The notes: a model not told the origin generated them from the letters alone. Positions 41,230 to 50,606 are shown, counted from the first letter of the stretch. The stretch: 64,000 bases of DNA from Clostridiaceae bacterium (GCA_904501755.1 CAJGBV010000008.1:1-64000), one strand, 5' to 3'. Translations and numbers: made by a program.

Positions 41230-42072
41230 TTATATCTCCTTTTCAGCAAGACGCTTTGCAAAATCCGCAAGCTCGTCTTTACTATAGAACTCAATGGTAA
41301 GGGTACCCTTACCGCCCTTGCCTGTTTTTACGGTAACAGGACGGCGTAATGCCTCCCTAAGAGAAAGCTCAACCTCTTTGTGAAATTTATTAACCTTAGT
41401 TTCGGGTTTTTTCACAGACTCTTTTTTCTTAGCCATTGCTTCAAGTGTTCGAACCGATGCACCCTCAAGAGCCGCTTTAAACATTATCTGCTGTTTTTCG
41501 CCCTCGCTTGATAAAAGTGCTCTGGCGTGACCTGCGGTAATTTTGCCCTCACGCAGTGCTGCCAACATATCTGCAGGAAGCTTTAAAAGTCGCAGAGCAT
41601 TGGTAACAGCCGCACGGGATTTGCCAACTCTGTCGGCTGCCTCCTCCTGTGTTATGGAGAATTTTTCAATAAGTGCCGAATAACCAAGAGCCTCTTCATA
41701 AGGATTTAAATCCTCACGCTGAAGATTTTCAATAAGGGCGGCTTCAGCGGCAGTCTGCTCATCCATAGCCTTTACAATAACAGGAACACGAAAAAGACCT
41801 GCAATACGACTTGCACGCCATCTGCGTTCACCCGCGATTATCTCATATCTTCCGCTGAGCATAGGACGGACAACAATAGGCTGTAAAAGTCCGTGCTTTT
41901 CAATACTGTTTGCAAGTTCGTTTAAAGCCTCCTCGTCAAAATCCTTTCGAGGCTGCTGACTGTTTGGCTCAATTTCACTTATTTCTATTTCAATAAGACC
42001 GCCGTTATCTATTGCATTTTCATCAAGTACAGAGGTAAAGCCTCTGCCAAGTCCGCCTTTTTTAACTGCCAT
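41230..42072 (-). CDS. parB: Chromosome-partitioning protein ParB/Spo0J
   Basis: 280 aa. N-terminal KGGLGRGF, the CTP-binding motifs IEPNSQQPRKDF and GERRWRA (residues 81-87), ALIENLQREDLNPYEEA, a central HTH (TQEEAADRVGKSRAAVTNAL) and a C-terminal dimerisation domain. ParB clamps load at parS sites and spread to recruit SMC and organise the origin. Two perfect parS sites lie about 18 kb away at 59870-59920. It is preceded by parA, with a repeat tract in between. Confidence 0.96.
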   Translation of the reverse strand: MAVKKGGLGRGFTSVLDENAIDNGGLIEIEISEIEPNSQQPRKDFDEEALNELANSIEKHGLLQPIVVRPMLSGRYEIIAGERRWRASRIAGLFRVPVIVKAMDEQTAAEAALIENLQREDLNPYEEALGYSALIEKFSITQEEAADRVGKSRAAVTNALRLLKLPADMLAALREGKITAGHARALLSSEGEKQQIMFKAALEGASVRTLEAMAKKKESVKKPETKVNKFHKEVELSLREALRRPVTVKTGKGGKGTLTIEFYSKDELADFAKRLAEKEI

Positions 42073-42090
42073 ATTTTTTCGTCCTTTCTA

Positions 42091-42188
42091 TTCCCTAAAT
42101 CCTAGTCCCTAGTCCCTAAATCCTAGTCCCTAGTCCCTAAATCCTAGTCCCTAGTCCCTAAATCCTAGTCCCTAGTCCCTAAATCCTA
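42091..42188. repeat. Tandem array of a 21-bp CCCTAAATCCTAG unit between parA and parB
   Basis: Four identical 21-bp copies (42093-42113, 42114-42134, 42135-42155, 42156-42176) plus a 12-bp partial copy. The last copy supplies the TAG stop of parA (42186-42188 on the minus strand). The tract lies in the parA-parB transcript. Confidence 0.9.
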
Positions 42189-42950
42189 CTTATTTCTCTT
42201 TAAAAATTCCTTCGCTAAATTATTATACGCTTCTGCACCTTTATTTCTTTTATCATAATACTGTATAGGCATACCATAGCTTGGTGCTTCAGAAAGTCTG
42301 ACGGCACGAGGAATGGCTGTAGCATAAAGCTTGTTACCAAGGAATTTCTTAATTTCGGCAACAACCTGACCTGTAAGGTTAAGTCTGCCGTCGTACATAG
42401 TCAGCACAACTCCCTCAAGCTCTAAGGTGGGATTATAAAGTCTTTTCACCTGACGGATAGACGCCATAAGTTGAGAAAGACCTTCCATTGCATAATATTC
42501 ACACTGCATTGGTACAAGGACGGTATCACTTGCCACAAGAGCATTAACAGGCACAAGACCAAAAGAGGGTGGACAGTCAATAAAAATATAATCATAATTT
42601 TCTCTTACCGCTGCAAGTGACATTTTAAGCTGATTATGGCGGTTTTCAATTTCCACCATTTCCACCTCTGCTGCCGCAAGATTCATATCAGCAGGAATAA
42701 TATCAACATTTTTAAACTGAGTTTTAATTACGGCTTCCCCCGCAGAGTAAGCGCCTATAAGTAGACCGTACGAAGACTTTAAAATAGCCCGTTTATTTAT
42801 TCCGTAACCGCTTGTGGAATTTCCCTGTGGGTCACAGTCAATAAGCAGAACCTTTTTACCCATAATACCCAAAGCGGATACAAGATTTACCGCCGTTGTG
42901 GTTTTACCCACACCGCCTTTTTGATTAACAACAGCAATTACTTTTCCCAA
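42186..42950 (-). CDS. parA: Chromosome-partitioning ATPase ParA/Soj
   Basis: 254 aa with the deviant Walker A KGGVGKTT (residues 11-18), LLIDCDPQGNST and YIFIDCPPSFG. It binds DNA nonspecifically as an ATP dimer and works with ParB in origin segregation; in Bacillus-type systems it also tunes DnaA. It is the first gene of the pair, with its own promoter. The stop codon is formed by the repeat tract. Confidence 0.96.
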   Translation of the reverse strand: MGKVIAVVNQKGGVGKTTTAVNLVSALGIMGKKVLLIDCDPQGNSTSGYGINKRAILKSSYGLLIGAYSAGEAVIKTQFKNVDIIPADMNLAAAEVEMVEIENRHNQLKMSLAAVRENYDYIFIDCPPSFGLVPVNALVASDTVLVPMQCEYYAMEGLSQLMASIRQVKRLYNPTLELEGVVLTMYDGRLNLTGQVVAEIKKFLGNKLYATAIPRAVRLSEAPSYGMPIQYYDKRNKGAEAYNNLAKEFLKRNK

Positions 42951-42980
42951 AGCTTTTCACCCCAGTACATTAATATAATC

Positions 42981-43009
42981 ATTATACCAAATATTAAAAG
43001 AAAAAACAA
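42981..43009 (-). promoter_or_regulatory. Promoter of parA-parB
   Basis: On the minus strand TTGTTT (43004-43009), 17-bp spacer, TATAAT (42981-42986), about 30 bp before ATG 42950. Confidence 0.65.
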
Positions 43010-43065
43010 TCTATAATTGAATTGTAAACAAATTTATGTTATTATAGATTTAAGGAGTGATAGAT

Positions 43066-43509
43066 ATGAAAAGGATTATAACCTTTATTTTATGTATAAC
43101 AATGTTTTTTTTACTTTGCGGTTGCGGTGCAGGAAGCTATCATAAGGCAACTGACGGTGATTTAACCGTTAGCCTTCCCGAAAAAACAGAAAGCGAAAAG
43201 ACCGTTTCTGCCGAAGTAGAGGCACTAAAAGGCAAGTGGACACTTGTTTCCATAATAAACGACGGCGAAACCGTTGCCTATAAGGATTCCTATTATGAAT
43301 TCAGAGAAAGCGGAAAAATTAAAATCAAGCTTGAAAAAGACACCGCAATGGGTACATTTTCTGTAACCGATAAAGAGCTGACCATAAAAAGCGGCAACAG
43401 TGTGTTTAAAATAACCTATGTGCTTGAAGGTGATACCCTCACCCTTACCGACCAGGATAACGATATCCATAATCTTGTAAGAGTAAAGGAAGAAACACCT
43501 AATTCCTAA
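43066..43509 (+). CDS. Small lipoprotein with lipocalin-like C-terminal domain
   Basis: 147 aa from ATG 43066, 8 bp after GGAG; a GTG at 43057 overlaps the site. The signal peptide ends in the lipobox LLCGCGAG, so the protein should be lipid-anchored outside. About residues 50-145 are beta-rich (ALKGKWTLVSIINDGE, YYEFRESGKIKIKL), resembling small lipocalin-like domains. Its function is not known. The last residues PNS and the TAA stop come from a CCCTAAATCC-family repeat. Confidence 0.75.
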   Translation: MKRIITFILCITMFFLLCGCGAGSYHKATDGDLTVSLPEKTESEKTVSAEVEALKGKWTLVSIINDGETVAYKDSYYEFRESGKIKIKLEKDTAMGTFSVTDKELTIKSGNSVFKITYVLEGDTLTLTDQDNDIHNLVRVKEETPNS

Positions 43510-43520
43510 TCCCTAAATCC
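43500..43520. repeat. CCCTAAATCC-family repeat forming a gene 3' end
   Basis: TAATTCCTAATCCCTAAATC overlaps the lipoprotein TAA at 43507-43509 and runs up to the next terminator. Confidence 0.75.
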
Positions 43521-43529
43521 TATTCGCTA

Positions 43530-43560
43530 AAAAAACCATCTGCTTTGCAGATGGTTTTTT
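43530..43560. terminator. Bidirectional terminator, lipoprotein / alarmone synthetase
   Basis: AAAAAACCATCTGC TTT GCAGATGGTTTTTT, perfect, between convergent genes. Confidence 0.9.
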
Positions 43561-43561
43561 A

Positions 43562-44239
43562 TCATTTATGTACCGTTTCTCTGAGCTTATCCATTTTTTC
43601 GTCAAGCTTTGCGCTAAGTGTTGCACAATCAAGCAGCTCCTGTGCCATTTCCTCGGTAAACTCGGTATCCTTTTTATATCTGAGCTGATGCTCAAGACTT
43701 GCCCAGAAGTCCATTGCTATAGTGCGAAGCTGAATTTCTACCTTCATATACCTTTTTTCCTTTGCAAGAAAAATGGGTACAGCCACAATAAGATGCAAAC
43801 TTCTGTATCCGTTTGGCTTGGGGTTTGCAATATAATCCTTTTTCTCAATAAGCTTTATATCATCCTGCTTTAAAAGTGCTTCGGCAAGTTCATAAACATC
43901 CTTTGGAAAAGAGCAAACCACCCTTACACCCGCAACATCGCTAAGGTTTTCTTCAATGGACTCTGCACCAAAAGGCTTATCCATTCTTTTAAGCTTTTCC
44001 TTTATACTTTCATAGCTTTTCAGCCTTGTTTTAATGCTGTTAATAGGGTTTCTGTCAAACTGAAGAGAAAATTCCTCATTAAGTACATTGAACTTTGTTT
44101 CAATTTCCATCATAGCACATTTATAATATGCCATAAGAGTGTTATAATTTTCAAGCTTTTCTTTGCCCCATTCCTCAAAGGTGGAATCGAGAAAATTGCC
44201 TATTCGGCTGAGCATTGCAGAATCAATTTTCGGGAACAT
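43562..44239 (-). CDS. Small alarmone synthetase (RelA/SpoT domain only)
   Basis: 225 aa, the size of RelQ/YjbM-type enzymes, which make (p)ppGpp from ATP and GDP/GTP without a hydrolase domain. Motifs: IKTRLKSYESIKEKLKR, LSDVAGVRVVCSF, NPKPNGYRSLHLIV and KVEIQLRTIAMDFWASLEHQ. A helical C-terminus follows. It overlaps the transporter gene by 17 bp, so the two are cotranscribed. Confidence 0.92.
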   Translation of the reverse strand: MFPKIDSAMLSRIGNFLDSTFEEWGKEKLENYNTLMAYYKCAMMEIETKFNVLNEEFSLQFDRNPINSIKTRLKSYESIKEKLKRMDKPFGAESIEENLSDVAGVRVVCSFPKDVYELAEALLKQDDIKLIEKKDYIANPKPNGYRSLHLIVAVPIFLAKEKRYMKVEIQLRTIAMDFWASLEHQLRYKKDTEFTEEMAQELLDCATLSAKLDEKMDKLRETVHK

Positions 44240-45341
44240 CGCTTAACTCCTTTTTGTTGTTTATGTCGTCTTTCACAATCTTAAATATAGCGGCTGTAAG
44301 AGGAACGAAAATAAGCATTCCCGTAATACCGAACACACCGCCGCCCACAGTAACTGCGGCAAGTACCCAAATAGCAGGAAGTCCTATAGAGGTGCCTACA
44401 ACCTTGGGATAAATAAGATTACCCTCAAGCTGCTGAAGTACCACAATATATATAACAAAGATAAGAGCTTTTATAGGGTCCTCGGTAAGTATCATAAAGG
44501 CACCTATACCTGCACCGAAGAATGCACCCACAATGGGAATAAGTGCCGTAAGAGCAATAAGCGCACCTATCATTGTAGCGTATGGCATTTTGAGAATAAG
44601 CATACCTACCGTGCAAAGCACACCTAAAATAACCGCCTCAATACACTGTCCCACAATATAACGGTGGAAGCTGTCATTGAATACTTTAAGTCCATATTTC
44701 AGCTTTTTGTAAATGTTTTCCTTAAGATAATGCTTTAATACCTTTTTACCCTGTCTTAACAGCTTGTTTTTGCCAAGCAGGAAGTAAATTGCAAAAATAA
44801 GACTTAAAAATCCCGTAACAATACCCGAGAAAACGGCGGTAACAGAGGTAATAAGAATTCCCACAACATTGCCCACACCGGTAGAGGCAACTCCCACAAT
44901 ACCTGCTATTTTCTCCTGCCAGTTAATTGCCTTAAGTGCGGCAATAACCTCGTCGGAAATGAATTCCACCTTGCTGAGTCGTGTAATACCATCAGCTATC
45001 GCAGTAGGCAGTTTTTCAATAAGCACCTGAATACAGGAAATAAACTGGGGCACAACAAGACCGATAACAAGAGCAATAACCGCAAGTACGGTAAGGAACG
45101 CTCCTATCATACAAACGGGACGTCTTGATTTTATCGACCACTTTTTCTTTGACTTAACAAAATAATGACGCTCGTAAAATGACATTATAATATTAACAAG
45201 ATATGCAATGACAAAGCCGATAATAATGGGAGCAGATGCACCAAGTATTGCTACCGATACCTTATCCCAATAGCTTATACATAAATAAAGAAGAAAAACA
45301 GAAAAACCAAGCTTAAACAAAAGCTTCCAGTTAAAATTCAT
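44223..45341 (-). CDS. AI-2E family transporter
   Basis: 372 aa membrane protein with about seven to eight hydrophobic segments and the family pattern APIIIGFVIAYLVNIIM near the start and IYPKVVGTSIGLPAIWVL near the end. The family includes AI-2 exporters and Na+/H+-type transporters, so the substrate here is open. It lies upstream of and overlaps the alarmone synthetase gene. Confidence 0.9.
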   Translation of the reverse strand: MNFNWKLLFKLGFSVFLLYLCISYWDKVSVAILGASAPIIIGFVIAYLVNIIMSFYERHYFVKSKKKWSIKSRRPVCMIGAFLTVLAVIALVIGLVVPQFISCIQVLIEKLPTAIADGITRLSKVEFISDEVIAALKAINWQEKIAGIVGVASTGVGNVVGILITSVTAVFSGIVTGFLSLIFAIYFLLGKNKLLRQGKKVLKHYLKENIYKKLKYGLKVFNDSFHRYIVGQCIEAVILGVLCTVGMLILKMPYATMIGALIALTALIPIVGAFFGAGIGAFMILTEDPIKALIFVIYIVVLQQLEGNLIYPKVVGTSIGLPAIWVLAAVTVGGGVFGITGMLIFVPLTAAIFKIVKDDINNKKELSDVPEN

Positions 45342-45442
45342 TAATTACACCACCATAACCAATATATATTATCATTATAATATTAAATCGTATAATTATC
45401 AATAAATAGTTTGTAAATATTTTTATTTAGTGTCCCTAAACA

Positions 45443-45476
45443 AAAACCATCGCACTCTTCGGAGTGCGATGGTTTT
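45443..45476 (-). terminator. Terminator of the GH16 protein gene
   Basis: AAAACCATCGCACTC / GAGTGCGATGGTTTT with a 4-nt loop, 4 bp from the stop codon; a GTCCCTAAA repeat fragment lies beside it. Confidence 0.9.
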
Positions 45477-45479
45477 GTT

Positions 45480-48400
45480 TTAATGATAATCAATTGTTTC
45501 GCCGGCACGCTGATAAAGCTTACAAGAATAAATCTTATAGTCAATGGGTTTTCCGCCGTTTTCTGCTATAACATCCTTTTTATCAGCATAATTACCTTCA
45601 TATATAAATGTATTTGCTGAGGTAATAATAGCGTTAGATAAGCATAGATAAGCTTCTTCGTGGAAGCACTGCATTCCCTTTGATTTTTCATAAGCATCGA
45701 GCCAGTAGTCGTTTTCAAGCTCGATATTAATCTTCCAATAAGGATCACTTATGGGAACGCCGTTTACAACAACAGGGTCAACATACATTGCTACATATTC
45801 TTCTGTCCACTCAAAACCGTAACGATGTCTTTTACGTGCGGTTGTAAGGTCGGTACCGAATGAGTATGCAGTAGACTGTTCACCTATCATAAAGGTGTTG
45901 GTTTTGTTTGTAAACTGTGTAGTGCTGCCGCCTATCTGTACACTTGTAGAGCCGCCTCCATCAAGGCTGAACCACTTGTGAAGCTGAGGCTTAACCCCGG
46001 CAATAGGATCGCCCACATATTTTGTTACAAAACTTAAAGAACCCCAATCCCATACCTTTTCTGTTTGGCGAGTCAGTCCGAACACCTCAAAAATATCAAA
46101 CTCATGATTGTTTCCGACACGCTCTTTGTAAGCCGCATCAAACTCATACTGAGGTCTGGTCCAGTATCCAAGCCAGCTACCATAAGCAAAGGGAAGCTCT
46201 GCATCAATTTCCATATATCCATACTTAAAGGACATCTGATTCTTGGTGTTTACACATTTCGCCATAGTGTAACGAATATCATCGCCGTCAGCCGCACTAT
46301 AACCATCGGCGTAATCTATTCTCAAAATCATAGCGCCGTTTTCGATAATCCAGTTCTTGCCGCCCTTTACAATTTCATACTCGTAATCACTACCGGTAGT
46401 TTTTACAGCTGTATTGTTTGTAGAGTCGATATAATATTTACCCTCTGTGCTTGAAGCGGTGGTATCCTGCTGTAAATCGTTAAGGTCAGCAATGGAGGAA
46501 GCTCCCTCAATACCTGCAGACCACACAAGATATCTTGCGTTGGGGTCATTAGCAGACTCACCGCCCGCTAAAACATAGGTTACACTTCTGTTAACTGTGT
46601 CGGAATAAATAGTATGTTCAACACCCTTTTCGTCAACAAAGGTAATATAACCTCTTACAATAAGGTCGTAATCATACTTTTCCTCGGTAAAGCCGTTAAC
46701 GTATGTAGAGAAGGTCAATACGTGGCTGTTTTGGTTATATTCCCAGCAGTTGTTGAAATCTTTTGTTTTTCTTTCGATAACAACGCCGTTTGCGCCTTTT
46801 GTCATTCCGCCACTATAAAGCGAATTAGGTGCATACTTTTCAACTGCACCGTTTTTGTAAATAAAGCCTCTCTCGGTTATTGTATAGGTTTTTCCATCAA
46901 GCACAATGGTGTTTCCGTCAGCAGTTCCATAATTGAAATAATATCTGAGTGCCTGATTTTTGGTTGCTAATGCCGCATTCTCAGTAAGTACCGAAGCACC
47001 GCCTGCAGTAACAACTTCACCTAAATCGGTAAGAGCTATGTCAGCAAAGTAAATGGTGTTGTTTTCTCCGCTAAGGTCGGACTTTGTAACGGTCTGAGCA
47101 ATGCTTATAAAAAGCTCATCATAATTAATGCTAAGTATTGTATCGTTACCGCCCTGTATGTCACTTACACTTCCGCCAAGGTCAGCGGTTACAAAGAATG
47201 TTACTTCGTTCCAGCCTGTATCACTTGTCTTGCTTATGGTATAGTCGGTAATATAGGACCTGAATAAATAAGCATTATTCTTTTGAGCTGTTGCAAGGCT
47301 GAGTGTAAGGTCGGTGTTCATTTCCTCTGCCTTATAGGAGAAGCTTACCTTATAGGTATGGCCGTCAACAACCTTGCCAAGTCTGAACATATTAGCACCC
47401 TTTGACAGTGCCGCGTTCATATTTTCAACCTTTTTGCTTTCGGTGGAAGCGACATCATCCTTGTCGTTATAATCCTTACCTGAGAGAGTATAATACTCGT
47501 CATAGCCGTAAAGGTTATACTTAAGGGCAGGCACCTGTTTGCCGTCCTTTTCTACTGTAGCAGAAACAAGTCCTTTTGCACCTGCATAAAGACCTACGTT
47601 ATATCCGCTGAGAATTTCATGGCTCTTGTTAAGAAGATACTCAGCGTTATAAAGAGAAATATTGCTTGTGGGATAAAGACTGCTTTCGTATCTGTCAAAA
47701 GCTTCCTTATCGGTATACCAGTGGGTATCAACATTATTTGTTGCAGGAGCATTTAATATAGAACCAATTGCACCCTTATTAAGCTCGGCACTAAAGCCAA
47801 CACCCTGAGTATAATAATTATAAGCAACGGCAGACTCGCCATCCTTTACCTCAACAAGCTTGATTTCCTTAATAATATACTCAGGAACATCTATAATCTC
47901 ATAGGGATACGCGGTATAAGTAACGCCGCTGTTTGTATAGGTATAAGAAGCAACGCCGTCAACCTCAGCAAGACGTCTTGCTCTGTAACCTGCAACACAT
48001 CCGTAAAAGCTTATTACAGGAAGACAATCGGTTAATTCCTCTGTTTTAAGGGTTAAAAATGCTGTTTCGTATTCACCGGTTGCACTCTTTCCTGCAATGC
48101 TTATTGAATTAGAATAAGCATTAGAATAAAGATTAGAGTGGAAATCATTTGCACCCTTGTTTATATAATCATTAGGTCTTCCGGCAGTAATCTGAAAATA
48201 TCCCGAGCCTTCCTTTGTTACCTTATAAGTAACAACGGCAGTATAGGTTGTATTGGGCTTTGCAATAAGCATATTGCCCTGTGCATCCTTAAGGGCATAG
48301 GAGCTGTTAATACCCCAACCAACGTTTGCAATCTCGCCAACCTCACAAGGAGCCTCTTTTACATTATTAGGAGTAATATATCCTGTACCGGAGTACTGTG

Positions 48401-49793
48401 TAAGTCCGTCGGTTTTGGCGGGATTAAAGATACCTGCCTGACCGTTATAACGATTTTTAGTAAAATGCACGCCGTCTTCTTTAAAGTTAACGGTTGCCCA
48501 ACCACCCTCGGTTAAGGTATTGCTGTAAGTGCCGCCTAACATATAGCCATAACCAACAGGGGCAGGGTTTGTGCTGTTATATACAGTGCTGTGTTCCTCT
48601 TTATAATCCCCGTATTTTGCATATACGTGGGCAGAAAAATCGCCGTTATCAGAGGTTGAAGGCACATTTATCTGGGCTACAGGATTGGTTAATTCTTCGT
48701 CAGAATACCAGCCCATAAAATATTTACCCTCAGGAATATTTTCGGGGATATGGTCAATGTCAATGGTCATTCCCAGGGTAACGCCCTCGGTAATAACCTT
48801 ATCCTCGTCAACGCCGTTGTTATAGTGATAAACAACGCTCTTTGTAACAACCGTTTCTTCTACTGAAAAATCATCAAAGTAAATTACATCATAATTGTTT
48901 GCAGTAGCAGCACTGAAAAATACATACAAATTATTATAATCGTTTATAGCAGACTGTGAAGCGGTAAAATAAATATTACCCTTGTACCACTCACCTGCCG
49001 CTTTGTCGGTGGATATGGTATACTTAGCATCCGAGTAATCAACTCTGAGTCCCGTTTCAGCGGCTCCTCCTGCCCAAAGGTTAGAATGACCTGTGAAAGG
49101 GGTAAGATAAACGCTGCTGTTAAGATTTTCCTTAATGTAATATCTGAAAGAAAGCTTATATGTAACCGATGCTTCAATTTTACCAAGTACGGCAGAATGT
49201 TCACGCTGTCCGTTACGAATCTCGTAAAACTCTTGTGAATCAAAAGCAGGAGCAGACTCAAAACTGTTTTTAACAAATTTGCCGTCAACTAATGTATAAT
49301 AGTTATTATAGTTTGTATCCCAAGTAGAAGGCTTTGAAGTAACAATAGAATATTGAGCATTAACATACTTAAGCGATTTGTGTCCACTGTATGCCATTTC
49401 ACCGCTTGGCTGAACCGCCATAGATTTTATAGCATAGTTATTACCCGGGTCAAAAGCATAGTTTTCAAAGCTCAAAACAGGGTTATTATAGGCATAAACT
49501 GTTACATTCTCACCGTTTATATTCTTTGGAGGAGCAATGTATTCCTCCGCAGACAATGACCAATAATAGTCAGAGCCTCTTTTAGCAGTAAGACTGTCAT
49601 ATTCAATTTCAGCATTATCCTCATAATACTCGAACCACTCTTTTTCACCCTCAATATAGGTGACAGAGTAAAGGCCAAAAAGGTCGCCGATATTTTCCTC
49701 AGTGTCGTCCTTGCCCTCATTCACAGCAATAACGCTGAAAGAAACGCTGAGAAGAACACAAAAGGAAAGAATTATACACAATAATTTTTTCAA
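45480..49793 (-). CDS. Giant secreted protein with C-terminal GH16 glucanase domain
   Basis: 1,437 aa from TTG 49793, chosen because GGAG lies upstream and the product then starts KKLLCIILSF like its neighbour; a longer frame starts at 49826. A signal peptide is followed by a WSLSAEEYI module, carbohydrate-binding-like beta domains, one InlB/Listeria-Bacteroides repeat (GKYFMGWYSDEEL), a second beta region, a Y-F-N-Y-G-rich module and a GH16 domain with the catalytic EFDIFE (about residues 1231-1236; 11 higher from 49826). GH16 enzymes cut beta-1,3/1,4-glucans or related polymers. No cell-wall anchor motif is seen. Most of its modules recur in the 50607-56003 protein. Confidence 0.85.
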   Translation of the reverse strand: MKKLLCIILSFCVLLSVSFSVIAVNEGKDDTEENIGDLFGLYSVTYIEGEKEWFEYYEDNAEIEYDSLTAKRGSDYYWSLSAEEYIAPPKNINGENVTVYAYNNPVLSFENYAFDPGNNYAIKSMAVQPSGEMAYSGHKSLKYVNAQYSIVTSKPSTWDTNYNNYYTLVDGKFVKNSFESAPAFDSQEFYEIRNGQREHSAVLGKIEASVTYKLSFRYYIKENLNSSVYLTPFTGHSNLWAGGAAETGLRVDYSDAKYTISTDKAAGEWYKGNIYFTASQSAINDYNNLYVFFSAATANNYDVIYFDDFSVEETVVTKSVVYHYNNGVDEDKVITEGVTLGMTIDIDHIPENIPEGKYFMGWYSDEELTNPVAQINVPSTSDNGDFSAHVYAKYGDYKEEHSTVYNSTNPAPVGYGYMLGGTYSNTLTEGGWATVNFKEDGVHFTKNRYNGQAGIFNPAKTDGLTQYSGTGYITPNNVKEAPCEVGEIANVGWGINSSYALKDAQGNMLIAKPNTTYTAVVTYKVTKEGSGYFQITAGRPNDYINKGANDFHSNLYSNAYSNSISIAGKSATGEYETAFLTLKTEELTDCLPVISFYGCVAGYRARRLAEVDGVASYTYTNSGVTYTAYPYEIIDVPEYIIKEIKLVEVKDGESAVAYNYYTQGVGFSAELNKGAIGSILNAPATNNVDTHWYTDKEAFDRYESSLYPTSNISLYNAEYLLNKSHEILSGYNVGLYAGAKGLVSATVEKDGKQVPALKYNLYGYDEYYTLSGKDYNDKDDVASTESKKVENMNAALSKGANMFRLGKVVDGHTYKVSFSYKAEEMNTDLTLSLATAQKNNAYLFRSYITDYTISKTSDTGWNEVTFFVTADLGGSVSDIQGGNDTILSINYDELFISIAQTVTKSDLSGENNTIYFADIALTDLGEVVTAGGASVLTENAALATKNQALRYYFNYGTADGNTIVLDGKTYTITERGFIYKNGAVEKYAPNSLYSGGMTKGANGVVIERKTKDFNNCWEYNQNSHVLTFSTYVNGFTEEKYDYDLIVRGYITFVDEKGVEHTIYSDTVNRSVTYVLAGGESANDPNARYLVWSAGIEGASSIADLNDLQQDTTASSTEGKYYIDSTNNTAVKTTGSDYEYEIVKGGKNWIIENGAMILRIDYADGYSAADGDDIRYTMAKCVNTKNQMSFKYGYMEIDAELPFAYGSWLGYWTRPQYEFDAAYKERVGNNHEFDIFEVFGLTRQTEKVWDWGSLSFVTKYVGDPIAGVKPQLHKWFSLDGGGSTSVQIGGSTTQFTNKTNTFMIGEQSTAYSFGTDLTTARKRHRYGFEWTEEYVAMYVDPVVVNGVPISDPYWKINIELENDYWLDAYEKSKGMQCFHEEAYLCLSNAIITSANTFIYEGNYADKKDVIAENGGKPIDYKIYSCKLYQRAGETIDYH

Positions 49794-49885
49794 AAGTAAC
49801 ACTCTCCTTTTTATACTTTTGAACAATTATACCATATTTTTGTAATTTAGTCAATTAAAATTAGGGAATAAGGATTAGTTTATTC

Positions 49886-49910
49886 GGGCGGATAATTTAT
49901 CCGCCCCTAC
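49886..49910. repeat. REP-family palindrome
   Basis: GGGCGGATAATTTATCCGCC with trailing CCCTAC, between the GH16 gene start and the RAYT gene. Confidence 0.8.
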
Positions 49911-49945
49911 GGTGTTCAACCCATATTTACGGCTACGGTGTACAA

Positions 49946-50443
49946 TTAATCAACATATAATTTATCCAATTCCCATTTAACAGGATTGTTTTCAATGTAT
50001 TTATATATTTCATCATAATCCTTTTGATTTCGTATAATGTGGTCGTAAAAGGAACGCTGCCATATTTGTTTATCAAATGGTGGTATTTTTCCATCCTTTA
50101 CTAATTGTATATATTTACCGGTCGAATTTCTTTTAAACGCACGAACAATATCTGATATCGTAGGGGAGGATAATTTATCCTCCCGTTTATCGTCATAAAT
50201 ATTTATAATAGCATGAAAATGATTCGGCATAACAACATATATAGGTGACTCTACACCGTCATACCGCTTTATCGTTTCAAGAAAGGCTTGTTCGACCAAT
50301 CGGGCGGATAATCTATCCGCCCCTACAAGTGAAAATAGTTTTTCCTTGTTTTTGGTACATATTGTTATAAAATATGAGCCTGACTGACCATAATCAAAAT
50401 CCTTTAATCGTATAGTTTTTCGTTTCGGATATGTGTTTTTCAT
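49946..50443 (-). CDS. REP-associated tyrosine transposase (RAYT)
   Basis: 165 aa Y1-type HUH transposase. The metal site MPNHFHAII has HFH at residues 75-77, and the C-terminal block DYDEIYKYIENNPVKW (142-157) holds the conserved tyrosines. Two in-frame palindromes of the surrounding REP family are part of the coding sequence: 50301-50326 encodes residues ~40-48 (VGADRLSAR) and 50160-50185 encodes ~87-95 (REDKLSSPT). Further copies flank the gene on both sides. RAYTs are thought to spread REP sequences. It separates two related giant genes. Confidence 0.9.
   Translation of the reverse strand: MKNTYPKRKTIRLKDFDYGQSGSYFITICTKNKEKLFSLVGADRLSARLVEQAFLETIKRYDGVESPIYVVMPNHFHAIINIYDDKREDKLSSPTISDIVRAFKRNSTGKYIQLVKDGKIPPFDKQIWQRSFYDHIIRNQKDYDEIYKYIENNPVKWELDKLYVD
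50160..50185. repeat. REP-family palindrome inside the RAYT gene (GGAGGATAA type)
   Basis: GTAGGGGAGGATAATTTATC continuing CTCCCG; in frame with the host gene. Confidence 0.85.
50301..50326. repeat. REP-family palindrome inside the RAYT gene (GGCGGATAA type)
   Basis: CGGGCGGATAATCTATCCGC continuing CCCTAC; in frame, in opposite orientation to the copy at 50160. Confidence 0.85.
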
Positions 50444-50507
50444 ATTATCACCAAATTAATTATATATTAATATGGGATTTTTAACAATATATTTTTATGG
50501 TTGCAAA

Positions 50508-50533
50508 CGGGCGGATAATTTATCCGCCCCTAC
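50508..50533. repeat. REP-family palindrome upstream of RAYT
   Basis: CGGGCGGATAATTTATCCGC continuing CCCTAC, followed by GAATGTTCAA, the flank shared with other copies. A CCCTAAATCC-family fragment (CTAAATCCTAGTCCCTAAA) follows near 50556-50574. Confidence 0.8.
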
Positions 50534-50571
50534 GAATGTTCAATAATTATTACGGCTAAATCCTAGTCCCT

Positions 50572-50605
50572 AAAAAAAGAACTCGCTTACGCGAGTTCTT
50601 TTTTT
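50572..50605 (-). terminator. Terminator of the second giant gene
   Basis: AAAGAACTCGC TTAC GCGAGTTCTTT with long A/T runs, directly after the stop codon on the minus strand. Confidence 0.9.
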
Positions 50606-50606
50606 A

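Noticed and set aside
42091..42188. CRISPR array
   Set aside because: The 21-bp units are directly tandem without unique spacers, and no cas gene is present.
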